This document shows positions 34,496-43,585 of a DNA stretch of 64,000 nt, in pieces (the stretch's first letter is position 1; each line of letters begins with the position of its first letter). Below the pieces are notes generated by a model. It was given only the letters and a program-made list of their open reading frames with translations, ran no database searches and had not been told where the DNA came from. Source of the DNA: Halolamina pelagica (lineage in GTDB: Archaea; Halobacteriota; Halobacteria; Halobacteriales; Haloferacaceae). The position numbers were made by a program, and so were the translations under genes. The stretch is from the NCBI RefSeq assembly GCF_900115675.1, contig NZ_FOXI01000003.1, positions 124,001-188,000 on the forward strand, given 5' to 3'.

Positions 34496-36871
34496 TCAGG
34501 ATCCGTCGTCCGAGTCGTCCGGGAGCGCCGACTGGTCGACCTCGTAGATCGTCACCGCGTCCTCCCGGAACGCGACCGAGAACGCGTCACGGTCGAACGA
34601 CCGCATCGCGTCGCCGTACAACTCCTTCTCGTTCGGCCCGACGTAGACGTAGGTCACGTCGTAGCGGGCGAGCAACTCCGCGGCGCGGTCCCAGTCGCCG
34701 GCGTAGATGGTGTCGACGTGTCGCACCCGGCGCTCGTAGGCGTCCATGCCCCGGTACTCGGCCTGGTGGTCCCAGCCGACGACGGTCGGGAGCCCCGAGA
34801 ACGTCGACGCCGGGCTCGTCCAGCCGTAGGAGCCGCCCGGCACCTCGACGATCGTCGGCCGGCCCTGTCGGTCCGCGAGCCACTGCAGCGCCTCGTACTC
34901 GTTGGCGTGGAAGTTCTGGACCGCCTTCGTCCCGTCGAGCGAGGGGTCGTAGTGCCCGCCCTCGACGGGCCCGCCGACCTCGGCGGCGAACATCATCACC
35001 GGGAACACCGCGGTGGTGAGGACGACGCCGACGACCAGCGCGACGGTGAGCGCCGAGGTCAGCGCGGCCTCGGTGTCGGGCGACGGCGTCGCGTCGGCGC
35101 CCAGCGCCTCGACCTGCGACGCCAGTCGACCGCCGTGGCGGTGGAGCAGGGCGACCGACGCGGCGGCCGCGCCGGCGGCGCCGAGCGTCCACGCCTGCAC
35201 GCCCACCTTCAGCGACGTGTTCCAGCGCGGGTTGTCGATCAGCGGGAGGCGCGCGTGGGCCAGTTCGAGCGCGGCCAGCAGCCCCGCCCCGGCGACCAGC
35301 AGTACCGTCCCGAAGCCCGCCCGCCCCGACCGCACGAGCAGCCAGCCGGCGACGATCAGCGTCCCCAGCAGCGCCAGCACGGCGAGGTTCTCGACGAGCA
35401 GCGCCGCCCCGAAGGCGCCGAGGACGAGCAGCCCGGCGACGCCGAGCCACGGCGCCGGGAGGTCGTCGACCGCCGGCCAGCCGCGGGTCGCGACGTGGGC
35501 GGCGAAGGCGGTCATCAGGGCGCCGTACATGACGAGGAACGCGGGCAGCGGGCTCCGGGGCGGGAAGAAGCCGACCCCCTCGTTGCTCGGCACGTGGCCG
35601 AAGATCAGGAACGGCGAGGCGATCGCGATCCCGATCAGCAGCACCACGCCGCCGGCGACTGCCGCCAGCACGACCCGCCAGAGTTCGTGGGCGAGCCACT
35701 CCCCGCGGTTTTCGGGCGCCGAGGCGGGTCGCAGGCGGTCGGCGAGTGAATCGGGCAGGAGCGTCGCCGGGTGGGCGTCGGCGGCGCCGACGGCCAGCGC
35801 CGCCAGCCCCGCGGCGGTCGGGAGCGACCACGTGTTCATGAAGCCGAACAGGCCGGCGACGGCGCCGAGCCCGCCGAAGACGAGCGCGAGGCGGCGCTTC
35901 CGCTCGGCTTCCGGGGTCGCGTAGTACGCCAGCGCCAGCGCGCCGGCGAAGAGCACGTAGGGGTTCGCGAACGTGTGGCCGTGGAGGTCGGCCTTGACGA
36001 AGGAGTACAGCGGCACCTCCTGGATCGTCCCGGGGATCACGTAGCGAGTGTACCACCAGCCCCAGTCGAGCGGCTGGGAGAGGTTCTCGACCGTCGACGC
36101 GAGATCGCCGCCCTCGAAGCGCTGGGCGACGAAGCCGAACGCGGCCCGCTCGACGACGCCGCGGACCGACTCGGGGAGGTACGGCGTCGCGAGCCTGACG
36201 GCCGTCGTCGCCGCGCCGCCGAGCGCGACGAAGAAGGCGCCCGCGGCGCCGCCGAGCCGGGGGGAGTACCCCCGGCGCCCGACCACGGCGCTGCCGACGC
36301 CGTAGGCGACGACGAACAGCATGCCGTAGAACGTCGCGATGCCGAGGTTGAAGCCGTAGCGCATCGCCGTCCCCGTCAGCATCGCGAGGCTGGCGACCTG
36401 GAGTTGGGTGCCGTAGTAGTACCGCAGCGGCTCCCCGGCGAACCACATGTCCTCCGGCGGGAGGCTCTCGGCGCGTTCGAGCGTGTTGACCAGCGCGAAG
36501 TGGAGGAACTGCTCGCCGGCCTGGGGCGTGATCGCCGGGTCGGCCGCGCGGAACGCGAGCATGATCAGGAAGCCGACGACGAACACGCCGTACATCGCCG
36601 CTACCGACTGCCAGTCGGGGCGAGCGCCGTTCCGGTACGCGACGGCGGCGCCGGCGAGGATGATCCCGACCCCGAGCAGCAGCGTGTGGACGCCGAACGT
36701 GAGTTGGCCGATCCAGAAGACGGCGATCGCGAAGGGCACCAGCGCGGTCGGGAGGGCGAAGGCGGCGCCGTTCCGGGGGAGATGCCGGAACAGCGCCGCG
36801 GCGATCGGCGCGCCGAGCGCGGTGAACGCCGCGGCCACGAGGAGGTACGCGAATACGGGGGTCCACTCCAT
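34496..36871 (-). CDS. DUF2298 (YYY) glycosyltransferase-like membrane protein
   Basis: A 791-aa polytopic protein. At least 14 hydrophobic segments span residues 1-620, with the family YYY signature EPLRYYYGTQ (Tyr151-153). A soluble C-terminal region (from about 620) contains NFHANEYEALQWLADR and EVPGGSYGWTSPAS. The family is related to GT-C glycosyltransferases acting at the outer membrane face and often accompanies other glycosylation genes. No activity is proven. It heads a long minus-strand run with pdaD and the small membrane proteins downstream of panB. Confidence 0.8.
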   Translation of the reverse strand: MEWTPVFAYLLVAAAFTALGAPIAAALFRHLPRNGAAFALPTALVPFAIAVFWIGQLTFGVHTLLLGVGIILAGAAVAYRNGARPDWQSVAAMYGVFVVGFLIMLAFRAADPAITPQAGEQFLHFALVNTLERAESLPPEDMWFAGEPLRYYYGTQLQVASLAMLTGTAMRYGFNLGIATFYGMLFVVAYGVGSAVVGRRGYSPRLGGAAGAFFVALGGAATTAVRLATPYLPESVRGVVERAAFGFVAQRFEGGDLASTVENLSQPLDWGWWYTRYVIPGTIQEVPLYSFVKADLHGHTFANPYVLFAGALALAYYATPEAERKRRLALVFGGLGAVAGLFGFMNTWSLPTAAGLAALAVGAADAHPATLLPDSLADRLRPASAPENRGEWLAHELWRVVLAAVAGGVVLLIGIAIASPFLIFGHVPSNEGVGFFPPRSPLPAFLVMYGALMTAFAAHVATRGWPAVDDLPAPWLGVAGLLVLGAFGAALLVENLAVLALLGTLIVAGWLLVRSGRAGFGTVLLVAGAGLLAALELAHARLPLIDNPRWNTSLKVGVQAWTLGAAGAAAASVALLHRHGGRLASQVEALGADATPSPDTEAALTSALTVALVVGVVLTTAVFPVMMFAAEVGGPVEGGHYDPSLDGTKAVQNFHANEYEALQWLADRQGRPTIVEVPGGSYGWTSPASTFSGLPTVVGWDHQAEYRGMDAYERRVRHVDTIYAGDWDRAAELLARYDVTYVYVGPNEKELYGDAMRSFDRDAFSVAFREDAVTIYEVDQSALPDDSDDGS

Positions 36872-36942
36872 GGCTTAGCCCTACGGGCCAACCGTTTTCA
36901 CCTTTCTGGGACGCGGAGGGGCGCTCCGGGGTCGAAAACGGC

Positions 36943-37416
36943 TCAGCAGATCGGCTCGCTCTCGCCGTAGGTCGCCAGCACGACGACGCAGGTGTGCTCG
37001 CCGGGCGCGGCCTCGGCGCGCTCGATCAGCGTCTCCTCGTGGTCGAACGTCCAGTCCCGGAGCGCTCGGCCGGCGTCGAGGCCGGTTTCGAGTCGGTCGC
37101 GGACGTCGGACTCGGACTCGGCGTCGGCCTCGTAGAACAGCCCCGCCCCGGGCCCGGTCGCCCAGCCGATCCCGGCGGCGACGGTTTCGGGGCCGACCGT
37201 GCTGGCTTCCGCCTGCACGACGTTGAGGCGGTTGCCCGCGGGGCCGAGGTCGGGCGCTTCCTCGACCCGGACCACCTCGGCGTCGGCGGGGACGACCGAG
37301 GAGACGGGGACGAGGTTGTAGTTGTGGAGGTTCGCGTCGGCGAGGGCGGCGTCGTAGGCGGCCTTCTCGGTGGGCGCCGTGCCGGCGCCGCCCACGACGT
37401 GGATGGTGCTGCTCAC
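36943..37416 (-). CDS. pdaD: Pyruvoyl-dependent arginine decarboxylase
   Basis: A 157-aa self-processing enzyme making agmatine from arginine. Agmatine feeds polyamine synthesis and, in archaea, agmatidine modification of the tRNA-Ile2 anticodon. The cleavage site is the Ser-Ser pair in NLVPVSSVVPADAEV; the second Ser becomes the pyruvoyl group. The rest (GPAGNRLNVVQAEAST, GLFYEADAES) fits the alpha chain. Length matches the family. The start is ATG 37416. Confidence 0.9.
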   Translation of the reverse strand: MSSTIHVVGGAGTAPTEKAAYDAALADANLHNYNLVPVSSVVPADAEVVRVEEAPDLGPAGNRLNVVQAEASTVGPETVAAGIGWATGPGAGLFYEADAESESDVRDRLETGLDAGRALRDWTFDHEETLIERAEAAPGEHTCVVVLATYGESEPIC

Positions 37417-37455
37417 GGGAGAGATCGGTGCCGCGCCGAGAAAGGGGCTACGGAG

Positions 37456-37893
37456 TCAGCCGGGGTAGCGCGCGAACACTGCAAGCAGCCCGAGCGCCGC
37501 GAACACCACGGCCGCGGCGACGAAGCCGACGTAGCCGACGGCGACCGCCCCGAGCGCGAGCCGACCGTCCCAGCCGTCCCGTTCCCCGGGATCCCACCAG
37601 CCGAGCAGCGGCACGACGACGGCGAGGGCGATCCACGAACTGCCGAGCAGGCCGAGCGTCGCGGCCGCCAGCCACCCGAAGCCGACGTTGCCGGTCGCGA
37701 TTCCGGGGGCGAACGCGACGAGCACGTGGACGACGGCGTAGCCCGTCGCCGCGAGGACGTGGTTCGCGACGAGATTGCCCGTGGGTCGGTCGGCGAGCAG
37801 CCGCTTCGTCGCGTCGAACAGTAGCAGCGGCGAGAGCGCGGCCACGTCGAACAGCCAGACGCCGCCGAGAAGCAGGAGGGCGATCGGGTCCAT
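37456..37893 (-). CDS. Membrane protein, paralogue of 37940-38395
   Basis: A 145-aa protein with four or five hydrophobic segments. It starts MDPIALLLLGGVWLFD and contains the block RPTGNLVANHVLAATGYAVV. That block and a later WWDPGERDGWDGRLAL segment align with the neighbouring gene upstream, so the two are tandem duplicates. No residues suggest an enzyme. It lies 39 bp upstream of pdaD in the same direction. Confidence 0.6.
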   Translation of the reverse strand: MDPIALLLLGGVWLFDVAALSPLLLFDATKRLLADRPTGNLVANHVLAATGYAVVHVLVAFAPGIATGNVGFGWLAAATLGLLGSSWIALAVVVPLLGWWDPGERDGWDGRLALGAVAVGYVGFVAAAVVFAALGLLAVFARYPG

Positions 37894-37939
37894 GGGGAGG
37901 GCGGTGCCGGAGCCTGTAAGTGCTTTCCGGCGGCGCAGG

Positions 37940-38395
37940 CTACCAGGGGGCGTAGAACGCGATGGCGACGACGACGATGACCAGCAGCGCCACGCCGGTC
38001 GCGACGGCGTAGCCCACGAGCCCGACCGTCAGCGCGATACGGCCGTCGTACTCGCCTTCGGTTTTCGGCTCCCAGACGCCGCGCATCGGGAGCACGACCG
38101 CAACGGCGAGCCACCACAGCAGCGCGTTCGCGAGCGTGATGCCGGCGACCCACCGGAGTACGTCCTGCTCGAGGCTCCCCCCGTGGAGCGCGACGGCGGC
38201 CATGATCGCCGTCAGGTGGGTGGTAGCGAACGCCGTCGTGGCGAGGAGGTAGTTCGCGCCCAGCGACCCGGTCGGCCACCGGCGGCCCAGCCGTCGGACC
38301 GCACTGGAGAGCAGTACCGGGAGGAGGGCGACGGCGTCGAACGCAGCCAGGGCCAGCAGCCCCAGCAGGAGGTCGGGGACGATTCCGGGGACCAT
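37940..38395 (-). CDS. Membrane protein, paralogue of 37456-37893
   Basis: A 151-aa protein with four to five hydrophobic segments, colinear with its neighbour. WPTGSLGANYLLATTAF matches RPTGNLVANHVLAATGY, and VWEPKTEGEYDGRIALT matches WWDPGERDGWDGRLALG. The acidic loop motif DGR and the GAN/VAN segment are the best-conserved parts. The function is unknown. The gap to the next paralogue is 46 bp. Confidence 0.6.
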   Translation of the reverse strand: MVPGIVPDLLLGLLALAAFDAVALLPVLLSSAVRRLGRRWPTGSLGANYLLATTAFATTHLTAIMAAVALHGGSLEQDVLRWVAGITLANALLWWLAVAVVLPMRGVWEPKTEGEYDGRIALTVGLVGYAVATGVALLVIVVVAIAFYAPW

Positions 38396-38447
38396 GCCCG
38401 ACGCTGGCGTCGGCGCCGAGAAACGTTTTGTGGTGCGATCGACCGCG

Positions 38448-38804
38448 CTAGCGCTCCTGGACCGTGCGCTCGTCCAGCGCGATCAGTAGGCTCGCGGCGG
38501 CAAGGACGCCCGCCACCGGGAGCACGAAGATCCAGAGCGCCGCCTGCCAGACGCCGAGCAGCGCGAGTAGCAGCGCGCCGACGGCCGCGATCGCGGCCCG
38601 CCCGAGCACGGCGCCGGCGGTGCCGAGCGTGGCCGCGCCGCCGAGCGCGAGAAACAGCGCCAGCCGCGTATGCGTGTAGCCCGGCTGGTCGAGGTAGAAG
38701 CCGAGGACGCCGAGAAAGGCGAGCAGCGCTGCGGCCGCCAGCCCGCGGGCCGGCCGACTGCCCGTGATCGGCATCCCGCCGTCGTCCGGGCCCGACCGGC
38801 TCAT
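38448..38804 (-). CDS. Small multi-pass membrane protein
   Basis: A 118-aa protein. A polar N-terminus (1-17) precedes hydrophobic segments at about 20-40, 48-68, 70-90 and 92-110, then a short charged end. No known domain. Its ATG is only 6 bp after the panB stop, so it is probably co-transcribed with the proteasomal ATPase; a functional link is unproven. Confidence 0.55.
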   Translation of the reverse strand: MSRSGPDDGGMPITGSRPARGLAAAALLAFLGVLGFYLDQPGYTHTRLALFLALGGAATLGTAGAVLGRAAIAAVGALLLALLGVWQAALWIFVLPVAGVLAAASLLIALDERTVQER

Positions 38805-38810
38805 CCGCCG

Positions 38811-40037
38811 CTACTGGAACGCGACGGGACCGGTCGTCGGCCCCTCGCCGGAGGCCTGTTCGATCTTCTCGTGGGCGTCCCGGAAGTCGTCCATCCGGAC
38901 CTCCTCGCGCTCGTCGCGGATCGCGAACATGCCGGCCTCGGTCGTGAGCGCGGCGATGTCGGCGCCGGAGTACCCCTCCAGCTCCTCGGCGAGGTCGTCG
39001 AAGTCAACGTCGTGGCCGAGGTTGAGTTCGGCGGCGTGGATCTCGAGGATCCGGCGGCGGCCCTCCACGTCGGGCTTGGGCACCTCGATGAGGCGGTCGA
39101 AGCGGCCCGGTCGGAGAATCGCCTCGTCGAGCATGTCGAAGCGGTTGGTGGCGGCCATGATGCGCACCTCGCCGCGGTCGTCGAAGCCGTCCATCTCCGA
39201 GAGCAGCTGCATCATCGTCCGCTGGACCTCGGCGTCGCCGGAGGTCTTCGAGTCCGTCCGCGTGGTCGCGACGGCGTCGATCTCGTCGATGAAGATGACG
39301 GCGGGCTCGCGCTCGTTGGCCAGTTCGAACAGATCGCGGACGAGCCGGGCGCCCTCGCCGATGAACTTCCGGACGAGTTCGGAGCCGGCCATCTTGATGA
39401 ACGTCGCGTCGGTCTCGTTGGCGACGGCCTTCGCGAGCATCGTCTTCCCGGTGCCGGGCGGGCCGTGGAGCAGCACGCCGCTCGGGGGTTCGACGCCGAC
39501 CTCGCGGAACGTCTCGGCGTTGATCAGCGGGTCCTCGACGGCCTCGCGCACCTCGCGGATCTGGTCGTCGATGCCGCCGATGTCGGCGTAGGTCACGTCC
39601 GGCGACGCCTCGACCTCCATCGCCTGCGCCCGGGCGTCGGTCTCGTCGTCGAGCAGCTGCTGAACCGAGAAGGAGTCGTTGATAGCGACGCGATCGCCCG
39701 CCTCGACCTCCCCTTCGAGGGCGGGGGACAGTTCGGTGAGGACCTCCTGGTTGTTGCCGTGCTGCTTGATCACGACGCCGTCCTCGGTGAGCTCCTCGAC
39801 GGTCGCCAGGTAGAGCGAGGACGTCTTCAGCGTCTCGTTGCGTCGTTTGAGCTGGTCGACCTCGTCGCTGAGCTCCTCCTTACGCCCCTCGGCGTCCCGG
39901 AGGCGCTCGTCCAGCTCCTCGTTGACCTGAACGAGCCGCTCGAAGTGTTCCCGGATCGCCTCCAGTCGCTCGGCCTGGGACATCTCGGGATCCAGGTCGA
40001 GTCGGGGACGGTCGGGAAGGGAAGGACTGCGTGACAT
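38811..40037 (-). CDS. panB: Proteasome-activating nucleotidase
   Basis: A 408-aa AAA+ ATPase that unfolds proteins for the 20S proteasome. An N-terminal coiled coil (~20-72) is followed by an OB domain (~75-130), then the AAA core with GPPGTGKT (192-199), Walker B VIFIDEIDA, and AATNRFDML. Most PANs end in hydrophobic-Tyr-X to open the proteasome gate. This one ends VAFQ, with Phe in place of Tyr. A second PAN paralogue is normal in haloarchaea. A TTTACG box lies about 30 bp before the ATG. Confidence 0.92.
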   Translation of the reverse strand: MSRSPSLPDRPRLDLDPEMSQAERLEAIREHFERLVQVNEELDERLRDAEGRKEELSDEVDQLKRRNETLKTSSLYLATVEELTEDGVVIKQHGNNQEVLTELSPALEGEVEAGDRVAINDSFSVQQLLDDETDARAQAMEVEASPDVTYADIGGIDDQIREVREAVEDPLINAETFREVGVEPPSGVLLHGPPGTGKTMLAKAVANETDATFIKMAGSELVRKFIGEGARLVRDLFELANEREPAVIFIDEIDAVATTRTDSKTSGDAEVQRTMMQLLSEMDGFDDRGEVRIMAATNRFDMLDEAILRPGRFDRLIEVPKPDVEGRRRILEIHAAELNLGHDVDFDDLAEELEGYSGADIAALTTEAGMFAIRDEREEVRMDDFRDAHEKIEQASGEGPTTGPVAFQ

Positions 40038-40139
40038 CTCTCTGTACGGGTTTAGGGGTAGGCGTAAATGTGCCTTTGGGTCGGGGAATCCCCACGGACG
40101 CGTTCGAGCGCCCGGGGACGGCGACCCGAGTTCGGCGCG

Positions 40140-41939
40140 TTACTCCAGGTCCAGCAGCGCCGCGGCGTCGTCCAGCCGATCGTCGTACACCGAGAGCGCG
40201 GACTCGATCGGCTCGGGGCTGGTCATGTCGATGCCCGCGATCTCGAGCACGTCCATGGGGTACTCGCTGCCGCCGGCTTCGAGGGCGGCGCGGTAGTCGG
40301 CGGCCGCGGACTCGCCCTCCTCGCGGATCTTCTCGACGATGGCGACCGCCGCCGAGATGCCCGTGGAGTACTGGTAGACGTAGAAGTTGTAGTAGAAGTG
40401 GGGGATGCGCATCCACTCCTTGGCGATCAGGTCGTCCACGTCGGCGTTGGCGTAGAACTCCTCCTTCAGGCCGCCGTACACCTCGTCGAACGCGTCGGGG
40501 GTGAGCGGCTGGCCGTTCTCGGCGCGCTCGTGGACGCGCTGCTCGAAGTCAGCGAACATCGTCTGGCGGAACAGCGTCGAGCGGAACCGTTCGAGGTACT
40601 GGTCGAGCGCGTGGGCCCGGATCTCGTCGTCGTCGACGTTCTCCAGCAGGTAGTGGGTCAGGAGGGTCTCGTTGACCGTGCTCGCGACCTCGGCGACGAA
40701 GATCTCGTAGCTGGAGTACTGCCAGGGCTGTTCCTCGGCCGCGAGTTCGGAGTGCATCGAGTGGCCGAGCTCGTGGGCCAGCGTGTACATCGAACTCACG
40801 TCGTCCTGGTAGTTCATCAGGATGAACGGCTGGGTGTCGTACGTCCCCGAGGAGAACGCGCCCGAGCGCTTCCCGCGGTTCTCGTACACGTCGACCCAAC
40901 GGCTCTCCAGGCCCTGCTCCATCCGGGCCTGGTACTCCTCGCCCAGCGGCGCGACGGCCTCGACGACCCACTCCTTGGCCTGCTCGTAGGTCACGTCGGG
41001 GCCCTCCTCGCCTGTCAGGGACATGTAGACGTCGTGCATCCCGAGTTCGTCGACGCCCAGCGCCTGCCGCTTGAGGTCGGCGTGGCGCTGGAGGGAGTCG
41101 AGGTTGTCGTGGACGGTGTCGACCAGGTTGTCGTACACCGCGGTCGGGACGTTGGTGTCGTCGAGGGCGGCCTCGCGGGCGGTGTCGTAGTTGCGCGCCT
41201 CCGCCAGCTTCACGTCTTTCTTCACGGAGTTCTGCAGCGAGGTGCCGACGCTGTTGCGGTAGTCGTCCCAGGTCTCGTAGTACTGCTCGTAGGTCTCGCG
41301 GCGGAACTCACGGTTCTCGTGTTTCTGGAGCTTCGTGAAGTTGCTCTGGGTGATCTCGACCTCCTCGCCGTCGGGCTTCTCGACGGTGGGGAACGTGAGG
41401 TCGGCGTTCGAGAGCATCCCGTAGATGTCGGAGGGCGCGTTGGTGATCTCCGAGAGGTCGGCTAGCAGCTCCTCGACCTCCGCCGAGCGCGTGTGGGGCT
41501 TCATCCGCAGCGCGTCGTCGAAGAAGTGCTCGTACTCCTCGAGTTCGGGCTCCTCAGCCATCAGCGCCTCGACCTCCTCCCAGTCGAGTTCCTGGAGCTC
41601 GGGCTCGAGGTAACTGGTCGCGCTGGAGGCCTCGGACTGCAGCGACTCAGCCTTGGCCGAGATCGCTTGGTACTCCTGGTTCCGGGTGTCCTCAGCCGAC
41701 CGCAGGCGGGCGTAGGCCGCGACTTTCGCCACGTCGCGCATCACGGTCTCGTACTGCTCGAGGAGTTCGACGAGCGTCTCGGCGCTCTCGGTCGCGCGGC
41801 CCTCGTAGTCGCGCAGGTCGTCGACGCGCTCCTCCACGTCGTCGTAGGCCTCCTGCCACGTCTCCTCGTCGGGGAAGATGGATGCCAGATCCCACTTGTA
41901 CTCCTCGTCGATATCCTCGCGCTCGGGGACAGTGCTCAT
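40140..41939 (-). CDS. pepF: Oligoendopeptidase F
   Basis: A 599-aa M3-family zinc metallopeptidase degrading short peptides in the cytoplasm. The zinc site HELGH is at residues 389-393 within LAHELGHSMHSELAAEE, with the third ligand Glu about 25 residues on. The N-terminal two thirds are helical, as in PepF. ATG 41939 (MSTVPEREDIDEEY) is preferred over an in-frame start 36 codons upstream, which has poor coding character. Divergent from the M28 peptidase. Confidence 0.92.
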   Translation of the reverse strand: MSTVPEREDIDEEYKWDLASIFPDEETWQEAYDDVEERVDDLRDYEGRATESAETLVELLEQYETVMRDVAKVAAYARLRSAEDTRNQEYQAISAKAESLQSEASSATSYLEPELQELDWEEVEALMAEEPELEEYEHFFDDALRMKPHTRSAEVEELLADLSEITNAPSDIYGMLSNADLTFPTVEKPDGEEVEITQSNFTKLQKHENREFRRETYEQYYETWDDYRNSVGTSLQNSVKKDVKLAEARNYDTAREAALDDTNVPTAVYDNLVDTVHDNLDSLQRHADLKRQALGVDELGMHDVYMSLTGEEGPDVTYEQAKEWVVEAVAPLGEEYQARMEQGLESRWVDVYENRGKRSGAFSSGTYDTQPFILMNYQDDVSSMYTLAHELGHSMHSELAAEEQPWQYSSYEIFVAEVASTVNETLLTHYLLENVDDDEIRAHALDQYLERFRSTLFRQTMFADFEQRVHERAENGQPLTPDAFDEVYGGLKEEFYANADVDDLIAKEWMRIPHFYYNFYVYQYSTGISAAVAIVEKIREEGESAAADYRAALEAGGSEYPMDVLEIAGIDMTSPEPIESALSVYDDRLDDAAALLDLE

Positions 41940-42096
41940 CGTGATGGCGTAGTGTCGGATTCGGTGGTAAGTCTTCGCACTCACACCCGCGAGACCGCAG
42001 GAGACGGCCGTATTTGCCGGCACCGTTCGGGGCGTCGTCGTCGGCAACCATCGGCGCCCCGGAACGCCTTTGGACCGCCCTCACACACGCCGGAAC

Positions 42097-43416
42097 ATGG
42101 ACGGATTCGACGCCGCGATCGGGCGCACGTGGACCGACGAGACGCCGGGGGCGTTCCTGACCGACCTGACGGCCATCGGGAGCCGGATGGGCGGCAGCGA
42201 AGGGGAGGCGCGGGCCGCCGCGATCGTCGCCGACGCGTTCCGCGACGCCGGGGTCGAGGACGTCGCGCAGGACCCCTTCGAGATGCAGGCCTGGCACCGC
42301 GGGGACTCCTCGCTCCGCGTCCGATCGCCGGTCGAGCGGGAGTTCGAGACGGTCGCGCTTCCGTACTCACCGGCCGGCGAGGTGGAGGGCGAACTCGTCG
42401 ACGCCGGCTACGGCACGCCCGAGGAGATCGACGAACTCGACGTCGAGGGGAAGATCGTCGTCGCCTCGACGACGACGCCGGAGGGCGGGCGGTTCATCCA
42501 CCGGATGGAGAAGTTCGGCTACGCGGTCGGCCAGGGCGCCGCGGCGTTCGTCTTCGTCAACCACGTCCCCGGCCAACTGCCGCCGACGGGATCGCTCACG
42601 TTCGGCCGCGAGGCCGAGGCGCCCGCGGTGGGCGTGAGCAAGGAGACCGGCGCGTGGCTCACCGAGTTCGCGGCGGACGACACCCGCGTGCGGCTGACCG
42701 TCGAGGCCGAGACGACGGCGGGTCGGAGTCAGAACGTCCAGGGCCGACTCGGCCCCGAGACCGAGGAGGAACTGCTCCTGCTCGCGCACTACGACGGCCA
42801 CGACATCGCGGAGGGCGCGCTGGACAACGGCTGCGGGGTCGCCACGGTGCTCACCGCCGCCCGCGTGCTGGGCGAGGCCGAGGCCGACCTCGACCGCGGC
42901 GTGCGCGTCGTCGCCGTCGGCTGCGAGGAGGTGGGCCTGCTCGGCGCCGAACACCTCGCCGAGTCGGTCGACTTCGACGACGTGGCCGCGGTGGTGAACG
43001 TCGACGGCGGCGGCCGGTTCCGGGACCTGATCGCGCTGACGCACACCTCCGAGTCGACGGCCGCGGCGGTCGAGCGCGTGAGCGAGCGCGCGAACCACCC
43101 CATCGAGGTGGAGTCGGATCCCCACCCCTTCAGCGACCAGTGGCCGTTCGTCCGCGCGGGCGTGCCCTCGGTCCAACTCCACAGCGACAGCGGCGAGCGG
43201 GGGCGCGGCTGGGGGCACACCCACGCCGACACCCGGGACAAGGTCGACGAGCGGAACCTCCGGGAACACGGCGTCCTGACCGCGCTGCTGGTCGATGAAC
43301 TGGCGTCGATGGACGCGGACCGACTGGAGGAGGAGGAGCTGGCCGAGGCGTTCCGGGAACTGGAGTTCGAGACGGGGATGAAGGCGGCGTCGTTGTGGCC
43401 CGAAGGGTGGGAGTAG
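42097..43416 (+). CDS. M28 family metallopeptidase
   Basis: A 439-aa aminopeptidase-type M28 protein with an inserted PA-like segment (about 90-190). The two-zinc ligands can be placed: His/Asp in LLAHYDGHDIAEGALDNGCG, the general-base Glu in GCEEVGLLG, Asp in NVDGGG, and the last His in WGHTHADTRDK. There is no signal peptide, so it probably acts in the cytoplasm. ATG 42097 (MDGFDAAIGRT) was chosen over one nine codons upstream. Its stop is followed within 5 bp by two nested stem-loop elements. Confidence 0.85.
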   Translation: MDGFDAAIGRTWTDETPGAFLTDLTAIGSRMGGSEGEARAAAIVADAFRDAGVEDVAQDPFEMQAWHRGDSSLRVRSPVEREFETVALPYSPAGEVEGELVDAGYGTPEEIDELDVEGKIVVASTTTPEGGRFIHRMEKFGYAVGQGAAAFVFVNHVPGQLPPTGSLTFGREAEAPAVGVSKETGAWLTEFAADDTRVRLTVEAETTAGRSQNVQGRLGPETEEELLLLAHYDGHDIAEGALDNGCGVATVLTAARVLGEAEADLDRGVRVVAVGCEEVGLLGAEHLAESVDFDDVAAVVNVDGGGRFRDLIALTHTSESTAAAVERVSERANHPIEVESDPHPFSDQWPFVRAGVPSVQLHSDSGERGRGWGHTHADTRDKVDERNLREHGVLTALLVDELASMDADRLEEEELAEAFRELEFETGMKAASLWPEGWE

Positions 43417-43420
43417 AACC

Positions 43421-43482
43421 AACCACGGCTTGCGACCTGCCGCGCGCTCCGTCGCGCGGCTGCGGAGCGTAATGCCGTGGTT
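43421..43482 (+). repeat. Nested stem-loop element B1
   Basis: Outer stem AACCACGGC (43421-43429) pairs with GCCGTGGTT (43474-43482). Inside are the GCGACC box, an 8-bp inner stem GCCGCGCG (43439-43446) with CGCGCGGC (43453-43460), loop CTCCGT (43447-43452), and CGGAG (43463-43467), which is complementary to the loop. The tail is GTGTAACC. It begins 5 bp after the M28 peptidase stop. Confidence 0.7.
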
Positions 43483-43511
43483 GTGTAACCAACCACGGCG
43501 CGCGAAGCCAG

Positions 43512-43568
43512 TCACGGGGAGCGACCGGCGACGGCCTCCGTGCCGTCGTCGCGGAGCGGACCCCGTGA
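43512..43568 (+). repeat. Nested stem-loop element B2
   Basis: A second copy in tandem. Outer stem TCACGGGG (43512-43519) pairs with CCCCGTGA (43561-43568). It has the GCGACC box (43521-43526), an inner stem CGACGGC (43529-43535) with GCCGTCG (43542-43548), loop CTCCGT (43536-43541) and CGGAG (43552-43556). A direct repeat AACCAACCACGGC precedes B1 (43417) and recurs between B1 and B2 (43487). Confidence 0.7.
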
Positions 43569-43585
43569 ACTGCCGAGATCGCGAC

